A stretch of 13,411 nt of DNA, taken from the NCBI GenBank assembly GCA_026125925.1, contig JAHCKF010000050.1, forward strand, positions 1 to 13,411. Direction: 5' to 3'. Under the pieces are notes generated by a model. The model saw nothing but the letters and a program-made list of their open reading frames with translations, was not told where the DNA came from and searched no databases. This stretch comes from Pseudolabrys sp. (GTDB lineage: Bacteria; Pseudomonadota; Alphaproteobacteria; Rhizobiales; Xanthobacteraceae). How positions within the stretch are numbered: the first letter of the stretch is position 1; every line of letters starts with the position of its first letter. Of the stretch, positions 1 through 6,261 are shown in pieces. A program made the position numbers and the translations under genes.

Positions 1-20
1 GAGCGGGCGGATTAGCTATT

Positions 21-46
21 GTCGTCCCCGCCTTCGCGGGGACGAC
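21..46. repeat. Intergenic REP-like hairpin, perfect 11-bp stem
   Basis: GTCGTCCCCGC (21-31) and GCGGGGACGAC (36-46) are exact reverse complements around a CTTC loop. It lies 8 bases past the stop codon of the CoA-ester lyase. Short palindromes of the form GTC(G/A)TCCCCGC-N4-GCGGGGA(C/T)GAC are very common between genes in Rhizobiales genomes, so I read this as one copy of a dispersed intergenic repeat. It may also act as a transcript end or stabiliser for the minus-strand operon, although no T-run follows it on that strand. No second copy was noticed in the window. Confidence 0.7.
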
Positions 47-54
47 GACCATCG

Positions 55-930
55 CTACCGCGACGAGCCCACCCTCGCCAGCAGCGCCTGCGCGCGGACG
101 AGGTGCGGCCGGTCGAACATCTTGCCGCCAATGCCAATCGCGCCGGCGCCGGGATTGGCGGCGAAGGCGGCGATGATCGCCTTGGCTTTCTCGATCTGCT
201 CGGCCGACGGCGTGAACACCTCGTTGATCACCGGCACCTGCGCCGGATGGATGGCGAGGCGGCCGGTAAAGCCGTCGCGGCGCGCCGCGATGGTGTCCTG
301 GCGCAGGCCTTCGGAATTGCGGAAATCGACATAGACTGTTTCGATCGCCGGCAGCTTGGCAGCCGCGGCGCCGAACAGGCAGATCGAGCGGGCGAAACGG
401 TAGGGCTCGGTGAGAAAGCCGTTGTCGTCGCGGTTCGATTCCGCGCCGAGTTCGGCCGACAGATCCTCCGGCCCCCAGGTCATGCCGATCAGCCGCTTGC
501 TGGCATCCTTGAAGGTGCCCGCGAGAAACAGCCCGGCCGCCGACTCGACATTCTGCGCCAGCACCTTGACCGTGCCCTCGGCGAGCCCGGCGATCGCTTC
601 CTGCGCGCTCAGTTTGGCGTCGAGATGCACGACGCTTGATCCCCCTTCGGCCTTGGGAAACAGCACGGCATCCGGCTTGCCCGGCACGATGGCTTCGAGG
701 TCGGCGTCGGTCATGCCGGTGTCGAGGCCGTTGATGCGCACGAAAAGCTGCGGCCGCTTGGCGTCGGCGTGGTGCGCCGTCAGGTATTCGCGCGCCGCCT
801 GGCGCGCCGCCGGCTTGCGCTCCGGCGTGATGGAATCTTCCAGATCGATGATGACGACGTCGGCGCCCGACGCCATCGCCTTGTCGAGCTTGGCGCCGGC
901 ATCGGCCGGAACGAAGAGGAGGGAACGCAT
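55..930 (-). CDS. CoA-ester lyase, HpcH/HpaI-CitE family (malyl/citramalyl-CoA lyase-like)
   Basis: 291-residue TIM-barrel lyase that would cleave a 3-hydroxyacyl-CoA such as malyl-, beta-methylmalyl- or citramalyl-CoA into acetyl-CoA or propionyl-CoA plus a 2-oxoacid, in the cytoplasm with Mg2+. Visible family marks are the start MRSLLFVPAD, DLEDS at 29-33, R65 in FVRING, PKAEG at 92-96, the QNVES acidic site (E129), and WGPEDLSAELG at 152-162, whose E155/D156 match the metal-binding GxEDL motif. The C-terminal IHPAQVPVINEVF block is also typical. The length is normal for the CitE-like group. It starts with ATG only 7 bases after the stop of the MaoC gene, so the two are almost certainly one transcript. 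The exact substrate cannot be read from sequence; citramalyl-CoA lyase of itaconate breakdown is one option, and no CoA-transferase gene is in view. Confidence 0.88.
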   Translation of the reverse strand: MRSLLFVPADAGAKLDKAMASGADVVIIDLEDSITPERKPAARQAAREYLTAHHADAKRPQLFVRINGLDTGMTDADLEAIVPGKPDAVLFPKAEGGSSVVHLDAKLSAQEAIAGLAEGTVKVLAQNVESAAGLFLAGTFKDASKRLIGMTWGPEDLSAELGAESNRDDNGFLTEPYRFARSICLFGAAAAKLPAIETVYVDFRNSEGLRQDTIAARRDGFTGRLAIHPAQVPVINEVFTPSAEQIEKAKAIIAAFAANPGAGAIGIGGKMFDRPHLVRAQALLARVGSSR

Positions 931-937
931 GGTCGGT

Positions 938-1420
938 TTACTTCGGCCGCTTGATGATGAAGGCGTTGCGGTGGCATTCGGCGACCAGCTTGCCGTCCTG
1001 CTTGAACGCCTTGTGGTGGAATTCGACGATGCCGGCGTTCGGCCGCGACTTCGACTCGCGCTTGCTCACCACCACGGTCGTGCAGTTGATGGTGTCGCCC
1101 TCGAACAGCGGGTTGGGAAACTTGACGCCGTCCATGCCGAGATTGGCGATGGTGGTGCCGACCGTCATGTCGGAGACCTGGATGCCGATCATCAGGCCGA
1201 GGGTGAACAGCGAGTTCATCAGCGGCTGGCCCCACTCGGTCTCGGTCTCGCAGAAGTGGCGGTCGATGTGCAAAGGCTGCGGATTGAGCGACATGTTGGA
1301 GAACAACATGTTGTCCATCTGCGTGACGGTGCGGGTGTAGCGGTGCTCGTAGAGCTTGCCGACCTCCATGTCCTCGAAATAGAGACCGCCGCGCTTGTGC
1401 CGCTGAACCGTTTCCGCCAT
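938..1420 (-). CDS. MaoC-family (hotdog fold) enoyl-CoA hydratase/dehydratase
   Basis: 160-residue single-hotdog protein. The hydratase signature is in TQMDNMLF (33-40) followed by NPQPLHID (46-53), with H51 the likely catalytic histidine and D36 or N46 a possible partner; the classic DxNPxH spacing is altered to NPQPLH, a variant seen in MaoC proteins next to CitE-like lyases. It probably adds or removes water on a branched unsaturated acyl-CoA (mesaconyl-, itaconyl- or methylfumaryl-CoA type), giving the hydroxyacyl-CoA that the adjacent lyase splits. The start was set at 1420 because GGAGAA (1426-1431 on the minus strand) sits 5 bases ahead of that ATG; an open frame runs up to 1477 but has no such site and crosses an AT-rich promoter-like stretch. 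First gene of the two-gene operon. Confidence 0.85.
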   Translation of the reverse strand: MAETVQRHKRGGLYFEDMEVGKLYEHRYTRTVTQMDNMLFSNMSLNPQPLHIDRHFCETETEWGQPLMNSLFTLGLMIGIQVSDMTVGTTIANLGMDGVKFPNPLFEGDTINCTTVVVSKRESKSRPNAGIVEFHHKAFKQDGKLVAECHRNAFIIKRPK

Positions 1421-1458
1421 TGCCGTTCTCCGTCTTGGGGCACGGCACCGGGGCGCCG

Positions 1459-1473
1459 TTAACCCTTCATTTA
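1459..1473. promoter_or_regulatory. Candidate CtrA-type box, TTAA-N7-TTTA
   Basis: TTAACCCTTCATTTA departs by one base from the CtrA consensus TTAA-N7-TTAA. It lies in the 149-base region between the divergent MaoC operon (start 1420) and the transglycosylase gene (start 1570), inside a short AT-rich patch of otherwise GC-rich DNA, as expected of a promoter. It could serve either gene. Binding is inferred from the motif only. Confidence 0.35.
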
Positions 1474-1569
1474 CCATAAATACCCAAGGTCTGCTGGTCC
1501 CGTTCCCGCCCTGTCGGCCGTGCAGAACCGGTGCCGCTCATAGGCCCCGGGCAACCCCGAGGCAAGTCA

Positions 1570-2580
1570 ATGGCCGTCGATCGCGCCGCCAATGGCCTCG
1601 CACCGCAGATCAGCGGCGCGATACGGCAGGCTGCGCAATCCACCGGGATCAGCTTCCAGTATCTGCTGACGACCGCCCAGATCGAGTCAAACCTGAACCC
1701 GGCGGCGCAAGCGCCGACGTCCTCGGCCAAGGGCCTCTACCAGTTCATCGACCAGACCTGGCTCGGCACCGTCAAGCAGAGCGGCGCCGCCTACGGCATG
1801 GGCCAATATGCCGACGCCATCACGCAGACCGGCGAGGGCCAGTACCAGGTCGCCGACCCGGCGATGCGCTCGGCGATCATGAAGCTGCGCAATGACCCGG
1901 CCGCCAGCGCGATGATGGCCGGCGTGCTGGCGCGCAACAATGCCGAGCATCTCTCTGCCACGATCGGCCGGGCGCCGACGGAAGGTGAACTCTACACGGC
2001 TCACTTCCTCGGGCCGGATGGCGCCGGCCGCCTGATCAATGCCGCGAGCGCCAACCCCGGTGCCAATGCCGCCAACATGTTTCCGGCAGCGGCGGGCGCC
2101 AACCGGCCGATCTTCTACAACCGCGACGGCTCGGCCAAGACCGTGGCCGAGGTCTACGACCGGCTGACCGGGAAATTCGACAGCGCTCGGGTCGCGGTGA
2201 TGCGGCCGCCCGCTGACATTCCCAACGTCACGAATGTCACCTCCGCCACGCTGCGCTCGCTGTCGTCACCGGTGCCGGACACCGCCGGCGTGACGCAGGC
2301 GCTGGCCTCGGCCGACAACCGGCCGCCGCCGCAGATCGCGCGGCCGATGTTCCAGGACATGTTCAGCGATCCGGCGCGCGGCGCGGTGACGCGTACCGTC
2401 GCCTCGCTGTGGACCGACACGAGCCAGACCGCTGCGGCGGCGTCGGCATCCGTCATTCCGGCCAGCGTGCATGCGGCCGCGCCGGTGAACGCCGGCTCCG
2501 GGCAGGGGCCGGTTCGGCCGCTGGAATTCTTCACCGACGGCGCCGCCAATGTGCGCGGCATTTTCCAGGGCCGCGGATGA
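1570..2580 (+). CDS. Lytic transglycosylase, SLT-domain protein
   Basis: 336-residue protein with an N-terminal SLT (soluble lytic transglycosylase-like) domain that would cleave the MurNAc-GlcNAc bond of peptidoglycan. The catalytic glutamate is E39 in AQIESNLNP, and GLYQFIDQTWL (55-65) corresponds to the conserved GLMQ block. HFLGPDGAG follows at about 140-150, a known feature of this proteobacterial subgroup. The last ~130 residues are low-complexity, Pro/Ala/Thr-rich and probably disordered. There is no clear Sec signal peptide, so export would need another route, such as the flagellar type III system used by some muramidases, or the N-terminus may lie inside. The start at 1570 is favoured by GAGG (1559-1562) 7 bases upstream; a GTG at 1531 is in frame but lacks support. 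Confidence 0.85.
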   Translation: MAVDRAANGLAPQISGAIRQAAQSTGISFQYLLTTAQIESNLNPAAQAPTSSAKGLYQFIDQTWLGTVKQSGAAYGMGQYADAITQTGEGQYQVADPAMRSAIMKLRNDPAASAMMAGVLARNNAEHLSATIGRAPTEGELYTAHFLGPDGAGRLINAASANPGANAANMFPAAAGANRPIFYNRDGSAKTVAEVYDRLTGKFDSARVAVMRPPADIPNVTNVTSATLRSLSSPVPDTAGVTQALASADNRPPPQIARPMFQDMFSDPARGAVTRTVASLWTDTSQTAAAASASVIPASVHAAAPVNAGSGQGPVRPLEFFTDGAANVRGIFQGRG

Positions 2581-2645
2581 GCGCCGCGCCTGATCGGACA
2601 GCGCTTTCCGGCTGATCGTCGTTAACGTCCTCTCAAGACCTATGG

Positions 2646-2660
2646 TGAACGCTTTGTTAA
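2646..2660. promoter_or_regulatory. Candidate CtrA-type box ahead of the DUF2336 gene
   Basis: TGAACGCTTTGTTAA is one base away from TTAA-N7-TTAA and is centred about 75 bases before the DUF2336 start codon at 2728. A separate TTAAC half-site lies just upstream, in GTTAACGTCC at about 2621-2630. The region 2581-2727 otherwise holds no gene. Motif-based inference only. Confidence 0.3.
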
Positions 2661-2727
2661 GTGTCACCGCCTAGACTTCGACTGTCACCGATGTGTCCCG
2701 GTGATTGTTGTAGCGTCTGGTCGTGTC

Positions 2728-3915
2728 ATGATTGTATGTCAGTTTCTCCAGTGGGTGCGCCATGCATCGCCCGGCGAACGCGCCGAAGCGACTTCCGCGC
2801 TGGCCCGCGCTTATCTCCACTCCGATCTGTCGCCCAGCGATCTCGCCGCCGCCGAAGGCGCGATGATCATGTTGCTCGACGATCCCTCGCCGCTGGTCCG
2901 CGGCGCGCTCTCACAGGTGTTCGCTTCGGCGCAGAAAGCGCCGCCGGTTGTCGTCCATGCGCTGGCCGCCGATCAACCGGACGTCGCGATTCCGGTGCTG
3001 TCGCGCTCGCCGCTGCTCAGCGACGAGGACCTCGTCGATCTGTTCGCCACGGCATCGACCGATGCGCAGGTTGCGATCGCTAGCCGGGCGTTGCTGTCAT
3101 CGCCGCTCGCTGCCGCCATCGCCGAAGTCGGCAGCGCGCAGGCCTGTCTGACGTTGCTGGAAAATCCCGACGCCAGCATCGCAATCTTCTCCGTCGATCG
3201 CATCGTCGAGCGCTTCGGTCATCTGTCGGCGATCCGCGAGATCTTGATGGACCGCGACGATCTGCCGATGGCGACGCGTCAGGCGCTGCTCGCCAAGCTG
3301 TCGCAGACGCTGGCGGGCTTCGTCACGGCGCGGCACTGGCTTGGCTCGGAGCACGCCGAATATGCCGCGCGCGAAGCCTGCGAGAAGGCGACCGTGGCGC
3401 TGGCGGCCGATACGCCCTACGATGAAATCGCCGAACTGATGCGCCATCTGCGGCAGAGCGGCCAGCTCACCGCCGGCATGGTGCTGCGTGCGCTGCTGTC
3501 GGGCAACGTCGTGCTGTTCGAAGAGGCGCTCGCCGAACTCACCGGCATGCCGATCGACCGCGTGTCGGCCTACATCCACGACAGGCACATCTCCGGTTTT
3601 CGGGCGATCTATGCCAAGGCCGGTCTGCCCGATACGGCGTATCCGGCGTTCCGCGAGGCGATCGCCGCGCTGCGCGACGGCATCCTGCTCGGCGAAACCG
3701 GCGGCGTCTCGCATCTCAAGCGGCGCATGGTCGAGCGCGTGCTCGATGCCTGCATCGCCGAGCGCCGCGATGACATGGCCTCGCTGCTGGCGCTGCTGCG
3801 CCGCTTCGCGGTCGAAGCCGCGCGCGAGGAAGCGCGCATGTTCTGCGACGATCTGGTGGCCAACGACCAGGTCGCCTACATGCCGCACATCGACGAACCG
3901 CGGCTGGTGGCGTGA
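2728..3915 (+). CDS. DUF2336 domain-containing protein
   Basis: 395-residue, mostly alpha-helical, Ala/Leu-rich cytoplasmic protein of the DUF2336 family, which is widespread in alphaproteobacteria and has no settled function. Recognisable parts are the N-terminus MIVCQFLQWVRHASPGERAEA, the helical repeat containing EGAMIMLLDDPSPLVRGAL (HEAT-like in look) and the central segments around LSRSPLLSDEDLVDLF. No membrane segment or signal peptide is seen. I chose the ATG at 2728 because the family characteristically begins at MIV-x-QFLQW; an earlier in-frame GTG at 2701 adds nine residues that do not fit. The Shine-Dalgarno match before 2728 is weak. It ends 19 bases from the stop of the convergent HPt gene. 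Confidence 0.85.
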   Translation: MIVCQFLQWVRHASPGERAEATSALARAYLHSDLSPSDLAAAEGAMIMLLDDPSPLVRGALSQVFASAQKAPPVVVHALAADQPDVAIPVLSRSPLLSDEDLVDLFATASTDAQVAIASRALLSSPLAAAIAEVGSAQACLTLLENPDASIAIFSVDRIVERFGHLSAIREILMDRDDLPMATRQALLAKLSQTLAGFVTARHWLGSEHAEYAAREACEKATVALAADTPYDEIAELMRHLRQSGQLTAGMVLRALLSGNVVLFEEALAELTGMPIDRVSAYIHDRHISGFRAIYAKAGLPDTAYPAFREAIAALRDGILLGETGGVSHLKRRMVERVLDACIAERRDDMASLLALLRRFAVEAAREEARMFCDDLVANDQVAYMPHIDEPRLVA

Positions 3916-3934
3916 CGGAGGCGGGCGGCGCCAG

Positions 3935-4492
3935 CTAGCCCTTGATCTGCTCGATGATGTCGGGCCGGCCCTTGTTTTCCTCGATGAGGAAGTGGTCGGT
4001 GACCTCGCGCAGCTTTCGGTTCAATTGCGATGCCAGATCGACCGCATCGGAGCGGGCATATTCGCGGTGGATCGCCCGTACCGCATCGACATGCTGATTG
4101 ATCAGCGTCAGCGGCATGCGCTCCGGCAGCGGCGTGAATTCGATCAGCCGGCACAGGCTGTCGGCAACCGCGGCGACTGCCGGATAGCCGAGCGTGGCGG
4201 CCTGGCCCTTGATGTCGTGGGCGGCATGGAATAGCGCCATCTTGCTGAACTCGGATATGCCGTTGCGAACGATCTCGTGGCGCGCCTTGTCGAGGCGCTC
4301 GCATTCTTCGGTCATCCAACTGCCGAAGTCGCCGGACAGGTCGGCCAGCGCGCGTTCGGCCCGCGCCACCGGGTCCTCATCGTCAGGCGCGGACGGTGTG
4401 TCGGACGCGTAACCGCGCAGTCTGTTTTCCGGCCGGATGACCTCATGGTCGCCATAGGTCGCGATCGCAGCCGTAATCTTCTTCGCCCGCAT
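3935..4492 (-). CDS. HPt-domain phosphotransfer protein
   Basis: 185-residue protein with a C-terminal histidine phosphotransfer four-helix bundle. The expected phosphoacceptor is H92 in FHAAHDIKGQAATLG (88-102), matching the HxxKGxA signature, followed by helices containing LCRLIEFTP. Residues 1-80 are charged and low in conserved features. It would pass phosphate between receiver domains in a multistep relay. It lies 15 bases downstream of a receiver-only response regulator on the same strand, so the two are probably co-transcribed and are natural partners. No histidine kinase gene is in the window, so the input is unknown. An AAGG stretch precedes the ATG at 4490-4492 at a usable distance. 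Confidence 0.82.
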   Translation of the reverse strand: MRAKKITAAIATYGDHEVIRPENRLRGYASDTPSAPDDEDPVARAERALADLSGDFGSWMTEECERLDKARHEIVRNGISEFSKMALFHAAHDIKGQAATLGYPAVAAVADSLCRLIEFTPLPERMPLTLINQHVDAVRAIHREYARSDAVDLASQLNRKLREVTDHFLIEENKGRPDIIEQIKG

Positions 4493-4507
4493 CTGGGTTC
4501 GCCTTTG

Positions 4508-5053
4508 TCAGCCCGTGGACTGGACCTTTTCAGACTGGATGGAGTTCTTGACGGCGTCCGCCTTGCCGGCCTTGCGCCGCTCCGGCCCGGTGTAAGTGGA
4601 GATGGCACTGCGGCGGCGGTCCGGCCCGAAATAGGTCTTGGTCCTGATGAAGGGGCGCGGATTGATGACGACGTTGACGATGCGTTCGTACAGGCCCTTG
4701 GCCGACACCGGCTTGGCCAGGAATTCGGTGACTCCGGCGTCGCGCGCCGCGGTCACCCGGCGCTTTTCGGAATGGCCGGTCATCATGATGATGGGCACGT
4801 AAGGGTTGGCGTTGGCGTCCGGCTGCCGGATCATCTGCGTCAGTTCGAGGCCGTCGAAGATCGGCATCGCCCAGTCGGTGATGACGATGTCCGGGACGAA
4901 ATGGTTGAACGCCTCGAGCCCGGAGGCGCCGTCTTCCGCCTCGTAGACCTCGCGCCCGCCGAAGCCATGCAGCAGCGTCCGCAGAATGCGCCGCATGTGT
5001 GCGTTGTCGTCGATGACGAGGAAACGCAGGCTGTTGAAATCGATGCGAAGCAT
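4508..5053 (-). CDS. Receiver-domain response regulator with tandem GP(D/E)RR tail
   Basis: 181-residue CheY-like protein. The receiver spans about 7-130: acidic pair D15/D16, phosphoacceptor D60 in VITDWAMP, T92 in MMTGHS and K114 in LAKP, so it should be phosphorylatable. There is no DNA-binding or enzymatic output domain. Instead residues 140-165 hold two 13-residue repeats, TYFGPDRRRSAIS and TYTGPERRKAGKA, then a polar tail. The repeat function is unknown; a binding or docking motif is a guess. The ATG at 5053 is chosen over an upstream in-frame ATG at 5194, because the receiver begins right after MLRIDFNSLRFLVIDD and AGGA lies just upstream of it. First gene of the regulator-HPt pair. 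Confidence 0.85.
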   Translation of the reverse strand: MLRIDFNSLRFLVIDDNAHMRRILRTLLHGFGGREVYEAEDGASGLEAFNHFVPDIVITDWAMPIFDGLELTQMIRQPDANANPYVPIIMMTGHSEKRRVTAARDAGVTEFLAKPVSAKGLYERIVNVVINPRPFIRTKTYFGPDRRRSAISTYTGPERRKAGKADAVKNSIQSEKVQSTG

Positions 5054-5298
5054 GGGGTCCTGCGGCCACGGGCGTCCTGGCCCGCCACCCAGCGGTGAGC
5101 CAAGGTACGGATACAGAGTTAATGGATGGTTGCGGCGGCCAGCAAGGACGACCGTCGCGGGCGGCCGTCCGGCCTCGAAGACCTTGTGCATCAAGCCCTT
5201 AAAGGGGGCTGGTCAATACCGCTAGGCGGTCTAAGCTTGCTCCCGGTCGTCCATGCCGGGCCGGCCGCGCTCAACCGCTCCAACAGAACGGTCCTGCC

Positions 5299-6141
5299 AT
5301 GAAGACAATTCTCATTCCGACCGAAGACCACGATGCCATGCCGGCGGTGCTGGAAGGGGCGCGGCTCATCGCCCGGATCTTCGACAGCTACATGGAAGGC
5401 TTCGCGGTGCGTCCGTCGCCCGGCACCTATGTGACGGTCGAGCCGGTCTCCAGCCTGGCCATATCCGGCGTGTTCGAAGCCGACACCGCCAAAGCCAAGG
5501 CCGAGTTCGAGAAGTTCATGGCGGCAAGCAACGTGCCGCAGGGCGGGGCGGAAGCGCCGGCGGTCTATTCCTATGGCTGGCCGCGCACGGACGCGCTGGA
5601 GGATGCCTTCATCGGCAGCTATGGCCGGGTGTTCGATCTGATCGCGCTCGGCCGGCCGGGCGCGGCGCCGGAGAACCCGCGCATGCCGCCGCTCGAGGCG
5701 GCGCTGTTCGACAGCGGCAAGCCAGTGCTGATCGTGCCGAAACAGGTTCCGGCGTCGATCGGCAAGAACGTGCTGATCGCCTGGAACGGCTCGACCGAGC
5801 AGGCCCACACCAATGAATTCGCCATGCCGCTGTTGCAGCGCGCGGAGAAGGTGACCGTGCTCTGGGTGTCGGGCGGCTCGTCCGAAGGCCCGTCTGTCGA
5901 AGAGGCGACGCAGCATCTGCGCCGCAACGGCGTCAAGGCGGAAGCGGTGTCGCTTAAGCGCGGCGATCGCACCTCCGGCGAGGCGATCGGCGAGCTCACC
6001 CTTGAGCAGGCTACAAAGCTGGGTTGCGATCTCGTCGTGAAAAGTGCCTATACGCAGAGCAGGTTGCGCCAGATGATCTTCGGCGGCGCCACCCGTCATA
6101 TTCTTGCCAAGGCGACGATCCCTGTGTTGATGGCGCACTAG
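5299..6141 (+). CDS. Tandem universal stress protein (UspA family)
   Basis: 280-residue cytoplasmic protein built of two UspA-like halves. The first begins at MKTILIPTEDH and ends near KPVLIVPKQ (~150); the second begins at NVLIAWNGSTEQA (~155) and ends with RHILAKATIPVLMAH, the usual family terminus. In the second half the nucleotide-binding loop G-2x-G-9x-G-(S/T) is degenerate: the two leading glycines are replaced by S249 and T252 (KSAYTQSRLRQMIFGGATRH), while G262/G263 remain. ATP binding is therefore doubtful. Such proteins are induced under stress or low oxygen in relatives, but I found no convincing FNR/FixK box in the 245 bases upstream. The gene is divergent from the response regulator and monocistronic by appearance. 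Confidence 0.87.
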   Translation: MKTILIPTEDHDAMPAVLEGARLIARIFDSYMEGFAVRPSPGTYVTVEPVSSLAISGVFEADTAKAKAEFEKFMAASNVPQGGAEAPAVYSYGWPRTDALEDAFIGSYGRVFDLIALGRPGAAPENPRMPPLEAALFDSGKPVLIVPKQVPASIGKNVLIAWNGSTEQAHTNEFAMPLLQRAEKVTVLWVSGGSSEGPSVEEATQHLRRNGVKAEAVSLKRGDRTSGEAIGELTLEQATKLGCDLVVKSAYTQSRLRQMIFGGATRHILAKATIPVLMAH

Positions 6142-6147
6142 CGCCAT
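6130..6147 (+). terminator. Hairpin across the stop codon of the stress-protein gene
   Basis: ATGGCGC (6130-6136) and GCGCCAT (6141-6147) form a perfect 7-bp stem with the loop ACTA, placing the TAG stop partly in the loop. The following bases TCACCGTTTCTTG are moderately T-rich rather than a clean U-tract. A second imperfect pairing (CGCCATTCA 6142-6150 with TGAAGTGGCG 6159-6168) would compete with it. A weak terminator is plausible. Confidence 0.35.
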
Positions 6148-6261
6148 TCACCGTTTCTTGAAGTGGCGGGTGCTCTAGCTTCGCCCCATATTGGCGTTTA
6201 CGGACAAACCGGATTTCTCATCGTCCGGAACGTTTGAGCGGACGGATAGGCAGTACGGAAT

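Noticed and set aside
5146..5170. Imperfect hairpin GGACG...CGTCC in the gap between the response regulator and stress-protein genes
   Set aside because: Short mismatched stem, expected by chance in GC-rich sequence, with no adjoining T-run or conserved context.
5180..5200. CTTGTGCATCAAG near the stress-protein promoter as an FNR/FixK site
   Set aside because: The half-site spacing is too short for TTGAT-N4-ATCAA, and the bases between do not fit.
6205..6236. CAAACCGGA...TCCGG...TTTG inverted repeat upstream of the exporter as a repressor operator
   Set aside because: Asymmetric with a four-base insertion in one arm, and no TetR or MarR gene is nearby to support it.
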